A stretch of 11,313 bases of DNA from Clostridia bacterium (GTDB lineage: Bacteria; CBDUZB01; JAGLHV01). Location: the NCBI GenBank assembly GCA_030595925.1, contig JAUVLC010000079.1, positions 1 through 11,313 of the forward strand. The letters run 5' to 3'. The position numbers were made by a program, and so were the translations under genes. The first letter of the stretch is position 1. Every line of letters begins with the position of its first letter. The notes under the pieces were generated by a model, which had not been told where the DNA came from, ran no database searches, and was given only the letters and a program-made list of their open reading frames with translations. Shown piece by piece: positions 1-7,817 of the stretch.

Positions 1-52
1 CACTCGATGCGGAATCTATAATGTTTTTAAATATCAATAGATTCCTGTTTCC

Positions 53-172
53 CAGACTGTGTCATAATCCCTTTTTTGGTAGTCGCAGGCTTTAGCCTGC
101 GGAAAAGCTCCGACGATAACGCAGGCTAAAGCCTGCGGCTACCACATGAAAATATGAGTTGTGACACAGTCT
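53..172. mobile_element. Small non-coding element with CAGACTGTGTCATAA ends (MITE-like), copy 1
   Basis: The left end is CAGACTGTGTCATAA (53-67). The right end, TTGTGACACAGTCT (159-172), is its complement with one mismatch. TTCC flanks both sides (49-52 and 173-176), or TTTCC if the boundary shifts one base; this looks like a target duplication. The outermost 33 bases at the right (140-172), read as complement, match 7819-7851 of copy 2 with two differences. There is no coding capacity, so movement would need a transposase encoded elsewhere. Confidence 0.75.
77..144. repeat. TGGTAG...CTACCA palindrome inside element copy 1
   Basis: Two 25-base arms (77-101 and 120-144) are inverted copies with one mismatch. 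Each arm is itself a small palindrome, CAGGCTTTAGCCTG or its complement. The core between the arms contains CCGACGATAACGC, and copy 2 at 7818-7997 carries nearly the same core (CCGTCGATAACGC). RNA or single-stranded DNA could fold into either one long stem or two short hairpins. Confidence 0.8.
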
Positions 173-207
173 TTCCGCAGGAATGACCCGCCATTTTTTC
201 TAAATTT

Positions 208-224
208 AAGTCTGTGTCATAATT
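208..224. repeat. Solitary copy of the CAGACTG element end
   Basis: AAGTCTGTGTCATAATT repeats the end sequence of the elements at 53-172 and 7818-7997 (GTCTGTGTCATAA versus GACTGTGTCATAA) but has no partner end within reach. It may be the remnant of another insertion. The rest of 225-330 shows only AT-rich sequence with no recognisable site. Confidence 0.45.
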
Positions 225-330
225 AATCTGACTTTTGTTTTTAGTTAATCCTATCAAAAAAACATTTTCCAATAAAAAGATTATATCATATTTTCAAGAC
301 TTGCTCAAGTTTTCCATAAAAGAAGTAGTG

Positions 331-1602
331 TCAAGAACTAACCACTGATTGTGCAGCAAGGTATGCGGTAGAAAAAGCTAACTGCAGATTATATCCCCCG
401 GTTTTACCGTCAAGATCAATTATTTCTCCACAAAAATATAGCCCTTTAATCTTTTTTGATTCCATAGTATAAGGATTGATTTCTTTTAAAGAAATTCCTC
501 CTCGGGTAATAATAGCTTCTTCAATTGGTCTGGATTTAGTTATTTTCAAACTAAAATTAGTCAAAAGATTGATTATTTTTTCTTTTTCCTGATGGGTAAT
601 TTGTTTAAATTTTTTATCACTACTTATGTTAGCTAATTTCAGAAAGACAGGAACAAGTTTTCGGGGAAGGAAATTTTTTATTACATTATTGACTGATTTA
701 AGACCAAAATTTTTAGTTTCACGGAACAATCTGTCTGTCAGTTTTTTTTTATCTAACGCCGGTTTAAAATTGATAGCTATAATAACTTCTTCATTTTTGT
801 TTAAATGTTTAACGACTAAAGCACTCATTTTTAATATAATCGGTCCTGAAAGGCCAAAATGAGTAAATAACATTTCACCAAAGCCTCCACAAATCTTCCT
901 GCCATCGGCAAAAGCAATACCACTGACATTTTTCAAGGATAATCCTTGTAAATCTTTAACAAAATCTTCCTTGGTTTCTAAAGGCACCAATGCCGGCGTA
1001 AGCGAAACAATACTGTGCCCTAATTTTTTTGCCATCCGGTACCCATCTCCGGTAGAGCCGGTCTTAGGATAAGAAAGTCCTCCGGTAGCCAAAACGACTT
1101 TGTCTGTTTCTATAATTTCTTTGCTTTCACCTATTTTTATTCCTATGACTTTATTATTCCCATCTGTTTTATTGTCATCAACTATAATTTCTTTGACTTG
1201 TAGATTCAAACCTAAAGTCACTTTATTTTCTTTAAGATAATTTCTTAAAGCATTTACAATGCTTTCGGAATTATCAGTAACAGGAAAAATTCTTCCACCC
1301 CTTTCTACTTTAGTTCTAACCCCGTAACGATTAAAAAAGGCAATTAAATCCTGATTGAAAAAATTTGTGAACGCCCGATATAAAAATTTTCCGTTTTTCC
1401 CATAACTCTCAATAAAATCATTTACCTCGCCAACATTAGTAAGATTACATCTGCCTTTTCCGGTAATGCTTAATTTTTTACCTAATTGATTAGTCTTTTC
1501 TAACAAGAGAGTATCAGCACCTTTAGCTGCTGCACATCCGGCAGTAAACATTCCTGAAGCACCGCCACCAATTACAATTACATCGTAGAATTTTTTAAAC
1601 AT
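331..1602 (-). CDS. HI0933-family FAD-dependent oxidoreductase (BaiN/RdsA-like), 423 aa
   Basis: A cytosolic flavoprotein of the HI0933/BaiN family (NAD(P)/FAD-dependent oxidoreductase); physiological substrates of most members are unknown. The N-terminal FAD-binding Rossmann loop is GGGASG (residues 12-17), followed by the family signature ITGKGRCNLTN (46-56). ATGGLSYPKTGSTGDGY (172-188) is a second nucleotide-contact motif. LFTHFGLSGP (245-254) and the C-terminal GLYFCGEIIDLDGKTGGYN (387-405) complete the pattern, so the protein is full length. The start is placed just ahead of the Rossmann strand. The leader is A-rich with no Shine-Dalgarno sequence. It lies 37 bases downstream of the MATE exporter on the same strand and is probably co-transcribed. 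Family assignment is secure; the reaction is not. Confidence 0.93.
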   Translation of the reverse strand: MFKKFYDVIVIGGGASGMFTAGCAAAKGADTLLLEKTNQLGKKLSITGKGRCNLTNVGEVNDFIESYGKNGKFLYRAFTNFFNQDLIAFFNRYGVRTKVERGGRIFPVTDNSESIVNALRNYLKENKVTLGLNLQVKEIIVDDNKTDGNNKVIGIKIGESKEIIETDKVVLATGGLSYPKTGSTGDGYRMAKKLGHSIVSLTPALVPLETKEDFVKDLQGLSLKNVSGIAFADGRKICGGFGEMLFTHFGLSGPIILKMSALVVKHLNKNEEVIIAINFKPALDKKKLTDRLFRETKNFGLKSVNNVIKNFLPRKLVPVFLKLANISSDKKFKQITHQEKEKIINLLTNFSLKITKSRPIEEAIITRGGISLKEINPYTMESKKIKGLYFCGEIIDLDGKTGGYNLQLAFSTAYLAAQSVVSS

Positions 1603-1639
1603 TTTATATTTTTGTTTTTTTAATAAATTATCTTATAAC

Positions 1640-3055
1640 TTAATTTATTTTCACTCCTACTTTTTTATATTTCCATTTACCATTTAAAAAAATAACGGCC
1701 ATTAATAATCCATTGATAAAACTTCCTATAAGACCGGCCATCCAGATGCCTCTTTCGTTAAATCTTAAATACGTAGATAAAAAATAAGCAAAGGGTATTT
1801 GAAATATATACAGAGAAAGTCCGGTCATTAACATCGGAGAAATTGTATCTCCTGCTCCTTGTAATGCCCGGGAAAATACTACCCCGGAACTAAGAAAAAC
1901 AGAGCCAACTGCCAAATATTTAAGGAATAAAGAACAAATCTTTACAAATTCTTTTTCCGGATTAAAAAGAGCAGCAATAGGAGAGGAGAAAATAAAAACA
2001 AATGTGCCGCTTACTAATAAAAATACAAGGTAATAATAAGAAGATAACAAAGCACTTTTGTAAGCCCGATGGGGATTTTTTGCTCCTAAATTCTGTCCCA
2101 CTAAAGTCGCTGCTGCTCCACCAAAACAAAAGCCGGGCAAAAGAAAAAAATGAAATATTCTTCCCCCTATTCCGTAAGCAGCTATTACGGTAGTACCAAA
2201 CAAAGCAGCTATTTTAATTAATATCACAGCTGAAAAGCTTCTCAGTAACATTTGAATAGATCCGGGAAAACCAATCAATAATATTTTTTTAATTATCTTA
2301 AAATTTAAACCTAAATCATCTAATTTTATTTGTACTAAATGTTTTCCTCTAAAAAAAATACTTAGCATTATTATACCCCCTATAGTCCGGGATATAACTG
2401 TCGCCCATGCTGCTCCGGAAACTCCTAAATTAGGAAAACCTACTAGGCCAAAGATCATTAAAGGATCAAGTATAATATTTATTATAATAGTTATTGCTCC
2501 GATTTTCATCGGGATTTTAGTATCCCCTGCTCCCTGAAAAACAGCGTTACCCAAAAACATAAAAAACATGGACAATATTCCCGTAAATAAAATTTTAAGA
2601 TAACTACTGCCTATTAACAAAACTTCTCCTTTTGCTCCCAGAAAACTCAATAACCGGGGCGAAAAGAAAAAACCAAGTATCCCTAAAATAAATGAAACGA
2701 CTACTCCTAAATATAAAGATTGCAAAGCAATCTTATCTGCCTTCTCGAAGTCTCCTTCTCCAAATGCAGCAGATACCAAAGCTATTGTCCCTATTCCCAA
2801 CCCCACTCCAAAAGTGGCTAAAAAGAATATTACCACGCTGGCCATAGCTATTGCAGCAAGTGCTTGCGGGCCTAAACGCCCCACGAAAAAGGCATCAATA
2901 AGTTCCAGGGCAATACTAAAGGTATTCACAACAACCAATGGTAAAGCTATAGAAAGTACACTTTTATGAAGATTCCCATTAATTAAATGAAAATTATTTT
3001 TTTCACTGCGTAAATTATTATTATTATTCATTTTATTCTCACTGCGTCCATACAA
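1640..3055 (-). CDS. MATE-family multidrug/cation antiporter, 471 aa
   Basis: An inner-membrane exporter of the MATE family, which uses a Na+ or H+ gradient to expel organic cations, drugs or metabolites. The sequence is hydrophobic throughout and consistent with twelve membrane segments in two homologous halves. The repeated motif QGAGDT appears once in each half (174-179 and 399-404), and GQNLGAKNP (320-328) marks the start of the second half. Length is normal for the family. Two starts are possible: Met1 and Met9 (ATG at 3029-3031). Neither has a strong ribosome site, though GTGAG lies ahead of Met9. The residues before about 22 are polar and Asn-rich. The flavoprotein gene follows after 37 bases. 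Substrate cannot be inferred. Confidence 0.93.
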   Translation of the reverse strand: MYGRSENKMNNNNNLRSEKNNFHLINGNLHKSVLSIALPLVVVNTFSIALELIDAFFVGRLGPQALAAIAMASVVIFFLATFGVGLGIGTIALVSAAFGEGDFEKADKIALQSLYLGVVVSFILGILGFFFSPRLLSFLGAKGEVLLIGSSYLKILFTGILSMFFMFLGNAVFQGAGDTKIPMKIGAITIIINIILDPLMIFGLVGFPNLGVSGAAWATVISRTIGGIIMLSIFFRGKHLVQIKLDDLGLNFKIIKKILLIGFPGSIQMLLRSFSAVILIKIAALFGTTVIAAYGIGGRIFHFFLLPGFCFGGAAATLVGQNLGAKNPHRAYKSALLSSYYYLVFLLVSGTFVFIFSSPIAALFNPEKEFVKICSLFLKYLAVGSVFLSSGVVFSRALQGAGDTISPMLMTGLSLYIFQIPFAYFLSTYLRFNERGIWMAGLIGSFINGLLMAVIFLNGKWKYKKVGVKIN

Positions 3056-3067
3056 CTTTTATATTAT

Positions 3068-3097
3068 CTTATACGCTCTATTTATTATAAAAATCAA
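3068..3097 (-). promoter_or_regulatory. Possible promoter for the MATE-flavoprotein pair
   Basis: On the minus strand TTGATT (3092-3097), an 18-base spacer and TATAAG (3068-3073) resemble a housekeeping promoter. It would start transcription only about ten bases before Met1 of the MATE gene. AT-rich sequence makes chance matches likely. Confidence 0.35.
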
Positions 3098-3133
3098 TTA
3101 AAACTATGAAAATTATTGTTTCTTAAAATATTC

Positions 3134-3469
3134 TTATTCGTTTTTCAAATCTTTATAATATTGATTAATAATTTCTTCTGCATTAATTTTGTTTTTTTCT
3201 TCTACCATTATTTTTAAAGGTATCGGGTCAATTCCTACGGATATAAGCGAACAAAAATGTGTATTTTTAATAAAACAATCAATCCCATTTGTTTCTAATA
3301 ATGATTGAACAAATCTCACTTCAGCAATTTTCCAAGTGGAAAAAACTTTCACTAATTTATGATATTCCGGTTTTGGCTGTGGAGATAATTTTTTAACTAA
3401 GGAAATTCCACAATCACTACAAACGGTTATCCCATCTATAAATTCAGCTCCACACTTTGGACAAAACAT
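3134..3469 (-). CDS. Zinc-ribbon plus DUF2007 (putative signal-transducing) small protein, 111 aa
   Basis: A small soluble protein with two parts. Residues 3-20 form a zinc ribbon, CPKC then CSDC (C3, C6, C17, C20). Residues about 39-108 (LVKVFSTWKIAEVRFVQSLL onward, through GIDPIPLKIMVEEK) match the DUF2007 family, often annotated as a putative signal-transducing protein and related to the PII fold. Biochemical role is unknown. The start is well supported: TAGGAGAA lies ahead of the ATG, with AGGAGA at 3475-3480, five bases from the start. It sits 78 bases upstream of the MATE gene on the same strand and could share a transcript. There is nothing to tie it to a partner. Confidence 0.85.
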   Translation of the reverse strand: MFCPKCGAEFIDGITVCSDCGISLVKKLSPQPKPEYHKLVKVFSTWKIAEVRFVQSLLETNGIDCFIKNTHFCSLISVGIDPIPLKIMVEEKNKINAEEIINQYYKDLKNE

Positions 3470-3510
3470 TTCATTCTCCTATTTTTTTTATTTTACCACT
3501 ACACAATCAT

Positions 3511-3747
3511 AAAAGAAAATAAAGATAAAATGTGTTTTGAATTTTGAATTTATTTTTGTCTTTGGACTATTCTTTGTCTTTATTTTTTTATTCTTTTGTC
3601 CTTGTCTTTTATCTATGGACTATGGACTGTCGACTATGGACTTTTGTTTTTGTTTTTAACTCATAACTAATAACTAATAACTTATAACTTATAACTGTGT
3701 TTTTTATCTGTTGTCTATGGACTATGGACTGTCGACTATGGACTATC
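3511..3747. repeat. Heptamer-repeat spacer, copy I
   Basis: This T-rich spacer contains the same 30-base block twice (3613-3642 and 3715-3744), built of seven-base units TATGGAC, TATGGAC, TGTCGAC, TATGGAC. Between them, 3662-3696 is five tandem seven-base units of the form NATAACT. The AAATGTGTTTT segment near 3528 and the order of motifs recur at 5600-5720. No gene, CRISPR spacing or terminator was found here. Confidence 0.85.
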
Positions 3748-3755
3748 TTTTTTCT

Positions 3756-5537
3756 TTACTTCGCCACCACCACCGTCCCGTTAAATACTTTACCACCTAT
3801 TTTAATTTGATACATATACACCTTACCACTTACACAACTCCCACTATCATCCCGGCCATCCCAGATTAAAGAAGTGTCGCTGTTTTGAACTAAACCATCC
3901 TTTACTACACTGCCCGATAAATCAAATATCATTCCCTCGACTGTTTCATTATTGGGATTGGTAAAAATAAAATTAGCTACGTCATTTATTCCATCCCCGT
4001 TAGGAGTAATTATCTTAGGACTTAGCTTAACAAAACGAGAATTTTCTCCATCCTGATAACTAATGTTTTCCCTGATTTCAAATCCACTGACTAACATTCC
4101 ACTTGCTTCATCAATATTAGTCACCGTTGTATCCCTCATCCCTGATAATGCATCGGAAGCAACAGTAATATTTGCTCTAATTTCCATAGAACTAATAAAA
4201 TTGACTGAATTGACCAATATCCCGGTGCCATTAAAAGTAATATCAGCCCCTTCATAAAAATTTAAACCGTTGATAATAAGCCCCAGTGTTTCTCCCTGGT
4301 TTCCCCCTAAAGGAAAAATTGAAGATATAGTTGGTGAACCAAGGTATTTTATCGTGAAAAAATTAAATTTTACTCCATTATCACTGTATCCGGTAACAAT
4401 AATATTTCCATTATTATCGATAACAATTCCAAGGGCTTCATCATCACCATTACCAACTCCATTATAAGCAGCCGAAGCAATAACAATTAAATTTTGGTCA
4501 TATTTTATGGTAAAATAATCTACATTTGTTCCATTATAAGCACGGCCGGTAATAATAATGTTTCCTTTTCCATCCACAGCTACTCCATGTGCATAATCAC
4601 CACCACTTGGATTGCTGGCATACGTAGCCGAAGCTATCGCCACAAAATTAGAGTCATATTTTATAGTAAAATAATCAAGAGTTATTGGCACTCCTGGTCC
4701 ATTATAAATACGGCCGGTAACAATAATATTTCCTGCTTGATCTACAGTTATTCCAAAAGCAGTGTCATAGTCATTTCCATTTCCATTATAAGTGACCAAA
4801 CCAAGTTGTGAAGATAAATCATTATTATATTTTATGGTGTAATAATCGTTATCCATTCCATTATAACATGCTCCTGTAACAAGAATATTTTCTTCGTGGT
4901 CTACAACTATTGCGTTACCCCAATCAATATGATCTCCTGGCCCATTATAAACAGTCGAAGCAAGCACCACTGATAAATCATCATTGTACTTTATGGTAAA
5001 ATAATCACGGTTTGTCCCAATATAACTAGTTCCGAAAACAAAAATGTTTCCATTACCATCTACTGCTACTTCACTAGCACTATCCATATCTCCTCCATCA
5101 TATATTGCCTGGTTCAGCAGCAGGGATAAATCATTATTATATTTTACAGTACAATAATCAAAATTTGATCCATTCCAACTTGTTCCGGTAATAATAATAT
5201 TTCCAACCTGATCTATAGTTATTCCGTGAACAGAGTCGTTACCATTGGCGATTCCATTATAGGTAGCCGAAGCAAGTACCACTGATAAGTCATTATTATA
5301 CTTGATGGTAAAATAATCATTATTTGCTCCATTCCAAACTTTCCCGATAACAATAATATTTCCACTTTGACTTATTGCTATTCCAGAAGCTTTATCATTG
5401 ACAGGTGTGGGTCCATCATAAGTAATCGAAAAAATCGGAATCAATGTACCCACAGCCCATGCTCTAAAAGAAAAAACAAAAACAATTTCAATTAAAACTA
5501 ATCCTATTTTTCCTAAAACTAAATATTTTCTTTTCAT
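3756..5537 (-). CDS. Secreted seven-bladed beta-propeller protein with TIG-like and FlgD-Ig-like C-terminal domains, 593 aa
   Basis: A probable exported protein. Residues 1-28 are a signal peptide: MKRK, a hydrophobic stretch, then cleavage after AWA. Residues about 36-398 contain seven units of about 52 residues, each running from a TYNG-like start through a D/N-G-NIIVTG strand to DYFTIKY; the DYFTIKY-type strands end at 80, 133, 184, 237, 294, 346 and 398. This is the SBBP/delta-60 kind of repeat, and seven copies suit a closed propeller. Residues about 402-488 resemble an IPT/TIG domain (SPTISSIFPLGGNQGETLGL). Residues about 505-593 match the FlgD-Ig/gliding-motility C-terminal type (ITPNGDGINDVANF, IWDGRDDSG, KVYMYQI). 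The first Met gives the signal peptide; an AGGA is 12 bases upstream. A surface, adhesion or binding role is inferred; ligand unknown. Confidence 0.85.
   Translation of the reverse strand: MKRKYLVLGKIGLVLIEIVFVFSFRAWAVGTLIPIFSITYDGPTPVNDKASGIAISQSGNIIVIGKVWNGANNDYFTIKYNNDLSVVLASATYNGIANGNDSVHGITIDQVGNIIITGTSWNGSNFDYCTVKYNNDLSLLLNQAIYDGGDMDSASEVAVDGNGNIFVFGTSYIGTNRDYFTIKYNDDLSVVLASTVYNGPGDHIDWGNAIVVDHEENILVTGACYNGMDNDYYTIKYNNDLSSQLGLVTYNGNGNDYDTAFGITVDQAGNIIVTGRIYNGPGVPITLDYFTIKYDSNFVAIASATYASNPSGGDYAHGVAVDGKGNIIITGRAYNGTNVDYFTIKYDQNLIVIASAAYNGVGNGDDEALGIVIDNNGNIIVTGYSDNGVKFNFFTIKYLGSPTISSIFPLGGNQGETLGLIINGLNFYEGADITFNGTGILVNSVNFISSMEIRANITVASDALSGMRDTTVTNIDEASGMLVSGFEIRENISYQDGENSRFVKLSPKIITPNGDGINDVANFIFTNPNNETVEGMIFDLSGSVVKDGLVQNSDTSLIWDGRDDSGSCVSGKVYMYQIKIGGKVFNGTVVVAK
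4344..5432 (-). repeat. Coding repeat: seven propeller blades
   Basis: The seven units of the propeller gene, about 153-171 bases each, are still recognisable at DNA level by recurring complements of the DYFTIKY codons. Unit lengths in the protein between successive strands are 53, 51, 53, 57, 52 and 52 residues. The last unit has diverged (NFFTIKY). Confidence 0.85.
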
Positions 5538-5599
5538 CTGTAATAATTATCCTGACTATTCGATTTTTATCCCACCTTCTCTTTTTAAACATACTAAAA

Positions 5600-5720
5600 A
5601 ATAAGAAAACATAAAGGCGAAATGTGTTTCAAATTTAGTATTTACTCTGTGTTTTTGTCTTTGTCTATGGACTATCGACTGTGGACTATGGACTATCTGT
5701 TGTCTTTTAACTGTCTTTTA
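5600..5720. repeat. Heptamer-repeat spacer, copy II
   Basis: This spacer has the same order of motifs as copy I: GAAATGTGTTT (5619-5629), T-rich GTC units, then a 30-base block at 5665-5694. That block differs from the copy I blocks by two exchanged bases (TATCGAC and TGTGGAC in place of TATGGAC and TGTCGAC). It separates the propeller gene from the ATP-grasp gene. No gene or clear promoter was identified. Confidence 0.8.
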
Positions 5721-5724
5721 TCTT

Positions 5725-6741
5725 TTATCTATTCCGCTTAAAAGCAAAATGCAATATTTTTTGGATAAACTGCGGATAAGAAAAACCGGCCTTTCCCGCC
5801 GATAAAGCAAACTCATCATCGGGGGCAAGTGAAGGATTAGCATTTGCTTCCAAAATAAAAATTTCATTTTTTGGCGTCAGTCTTATATCAAATCTGGCAT
5901 AGCCTTGTAGTTGTAAAACCCGATACGCCTTTTTGCAAATTTCCTCTATTTTTTCCGGGATATCCGCAGGAAGACGCCCGGCAAATTCATTTTTAATACC
6001 CCATTTTTTTCGATATTCCGCATCCCATTTTGCTTTATAAGTAGCTATTTTATGTTCATTATCGTTAACTTGCGTAAATTTTATCTCACGTAGAGGAAAA
6101 ACCATTAATTTTTTGCTGCCCAGAATACTTACATACAATTCACGGCCTTCAATATATTCTTCGGCAATAGCATCCATTTTAAGCTGTTGGTGAGTAAAAC
6201 TAACTCTTTCACAAAGTTCCTTTTCGTTTTCCACAAAAGAATCCTGAACAATACCGGTAGAAGCTTCTTCTCTTAAAGGCTTTACTATAAGAGGAAATCG
6301 TAATTTTTTAGGCTGCCAGATGCGTTTTCCTCTCTGAAACACATAAAAACGAGGCACTTTAATCCGATGAAAGGTTAGTATTTTTTTACTAATTGCTTTG
6401 TTGTTACATAACATCATTCCTACCGGACCTGAACCGGTATAAGGGATTTGTAACATTTCCAGAATAGAAGGAATATTTCTGTCAAAACTGGCTTTACCTA
6501 AAAACACTTCAACCAGATTAAAAACCACATCAGGCTTATGCTCTTTAATTTCTTCGATAATTAAATTTACATCATCATAAATTCCTAATATCCTTACCTC
6601 ATAGTTTAACTTTTTTAAATTATTAATAACCTCTACCTCTGTTTCCCAACCATCACCTTTTAATTCTTCTTTAAAATTCTGATCGGACGGCGGAGAACCG
6701 GCACTATCAAATAAAACTAGAACTTTTAATTTTTTCCTCAT
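5725..6741 (-). CDS. D-alanine-D-alanine ligase-like ATP-grasp protein, 338 aa
   Basis: A cytosolic ATP-grasp carboxylate-amine ligase of the Ddl-like superfamily, which joins a carboxylate to an amine through an acyl phosphate. Seen motifs: VFNLVEVFLG (73-82) and YTGSGPVGMMLCNNKAISKK (101-120), which parallel the Ddl N-terminal and linker motifs; IVKP with Lys154 for ATP; AEEYIEGREL (193-202) with the nucleotide-binding Glu; FDIRL (Asp285); and EANANPSL (298-305) with the metal-binding Glu298 and Asn300. True Ddl enzymes usually have a VNTLPG-type sequence there, so a substrate other than D-Ala is plausible. Its ATG overlaps the stop of the metallopeptidase gene (ATGA), with AAGGA two bases ahead of the start and GGAGG further upstream. 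The pair probably acts in one peptide- or cell-wall-related pathway; this is inference. Confidence 0.88.
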   Translation of the reverse strand: MRKKLKVLVLFDSAGSPPSDQNFKEELKGDGWETEVEVINNLKKLNYEVRILGIYDDVNLIIEEIKEHKPDVVFNLVEVFLGKASFDRNIPSILEMLQIPYTGSGPVGMMLCNNKAISKKILTFHRIKVPRFYVFQRGKRIWQPKKLRFPLIVKPLREEASTGIVQDSFVENEKELCERVSFTHQQLKMDAIAEEYIEGRELYVSILGSKKLMVFPLREIKFTQVNDNEHKIATYKAKWDAEYRKKWGIKNEFAGRLPADIPEKIEEICKKAYRVLQLQGYARFDIRLTPKNEIFILEANANPSLAPDDEFALSAGKAGFSYPQFIQKILHFAFKRNR

Positions 6742-7763
6742 CGTCCTTTTTTAAAACCTCCGGTATAAAGATAATTCATTATTAATGTTGTTATATAAGC
6801 GGTTATTTTAGAAACTGTGTTACATTCGTTATTCCCGGTATATAAATTTAATTCATCACATCGCTTAATTAAATCCTTTGTAATACGATTGATTATATAC
6901 TTTTTCTCACCTGTCCACATAGAAACATTATCAAGAATCTGTTTTTGATGATACTTCAAAAACCGTGAAGCTTTTGAGTTTGACGGGGAAAAGTCAACAG
7001 AAAAAAATATTTCTTTAAGATTGGAATCGTGAAAATCCGGATATTCTTCTTCGTAAAGTTTTCTTTTTCGTCGATAGTAAGTTTTTAATTTTAATGTTAA
7101 TCGGGAAGCCTCCCATAACTTCTTTCCTGTTTTTATCAAAGGCTGTTTATTGCTGATTTCCTTCATCAACCGGTCAACATATTCCAGCTTTTCCAGGGCT
7201 TTCCACCCTCGATATTTTTCCCTCCAGTTCATTTTAGGAGTCAGCCATACGGCAAAGGTTTCAGCAAAATCCTCATCAGGGTGATACTGGGCATACCAGT
7301 CTTCTAAATGTCGCACATAACTTTTGCTATAAGGCCGAAAACGGTACTTTTGGGGATAATCTTTAGAAAACAAACCAAATAATTCCTTCCAGCGTTTTCT
7401 TCGATATAAACGATAAGCATAGTTAATAGTATGTCCGGCTTCGTGTCTTAAAAGTCGCATACAGGAAGATTTTGTTCCTCCTTCTACATCCAGCATCATT
7501 TTATGTTCCAGTTTTTTTAGACGGGAATGGGCCAGATAGAAAGGAATTCCAATTACCGGCTCCAGGTCAGGACATAACCACTCATCGGCTAAATAACAGA
7601 CAGGATGAAAAATAATATTTTTTTGGGTGAGTTCATAATAAAGTTGTTGCACATAAACTTCTAAATCTGTTCCCTTAATAGTTAAATGAAAATCACAAAG
7701 TCGAAAATCCAGCAACTCCTCATCTTTTAAACGTTCCCAATCTTTAATATTTTTATCATTCAT
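6738..7763 (-). CDS. Putative zinc-binding metallopeptidase (HExxH), 341 aa
   Basis: A predicted zinc metallopeptidase. RHEAGH (His107, Glu108, His111) is the HExxH zinc site, and DEDFAETFAVWL (163-174) supplies a likely third ligand at Glu168, the pattern of the family labelled putative zinc-binding metallopeptidase (PF15887-like). There is no signal peptide or membrane segment, so it should be cytosolic. The middle (about 176-245) is rich in Lys/Arg and the C-terminal third has no domain I recognise. The start has only an A-rich leader. It is translationally coupled to the ATP-grasp gene by a four-base ATGA overlap. Substrate is unknown; a peptide made or modified by the partner ligase is a natural guess. 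Confidence 0.83.
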   Translation of the reverse strand: MNDKNIKDWERLKDEELLDFRLCDFHLTIKGTDLEVYVQQLYYELTQKNIIFHPVCYLADEWLCPDLEPVIGIPFYLAHSRLKKLEHKMMLDVEGGTKSSCMRLLRHEAGHTINYAYRLYRRKRWKELFGLFSKDYPQKYRFRPYSKSYVRHLEDWYAQYHPDEDFAETFAVWLTPKMNWREKYRGWKALEKLEYVDRLMKEISNKQPLIKTGKKLWEASRLTLKLKTYYRRKRKLYEEEYPDFHDSNLKEIFFSVDFSPSNSKASRFLKYHQKQILDNVSMWTGEKKYIINRITKDLIKRCDELNLYTGNNECNTVSKITAYITTLIMNYLYTGGFKKGR

Positions 7764-7817
7764 TTTAATTTCTTTTTTGGGCTAATTTTTTTCTGCTTGC
7801 TGCGTCATTTCCGCGAA

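Larger units (their letters stand above)
1..187. repeat. GTCATTCC-type extragenic palindrome, copy A, interrupted and cut by the window edge
   Basis: The right end is GAATGAC (181-187), the complement of GTCATTC. Bases 1-52 plus 173-187 closely match the reverse complement of copy C at 10831-10913, including the inner pair GAATCTAT/ATAGATTC and a terminal hairpin ATTCCTG ... CAGGAAT. The 53-172 element sits in the middle of that terminal hairpin. The left end lies outside the window. Confidence 0.8.

Noticed and set aside
626-862. Plus-strand 78-residue frame inside the flavoprotein gene
   Set aside because: It is antisense to a conserved full-length coding region and has no ribosome site.
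3613-3744. Possible CRISPR array from the repeated 30-base blocks
   Set aside because: There are only two blocks, each made of internal heptamers; the material between is itself tandem repeat, not spacer-like, and no cas gene is present.
4063-4811. Three plus-strand open frames antisense to the propeller gene
   Set aside because: They mirror the repetitive codons of the real minus-strand gene and have no start signals.
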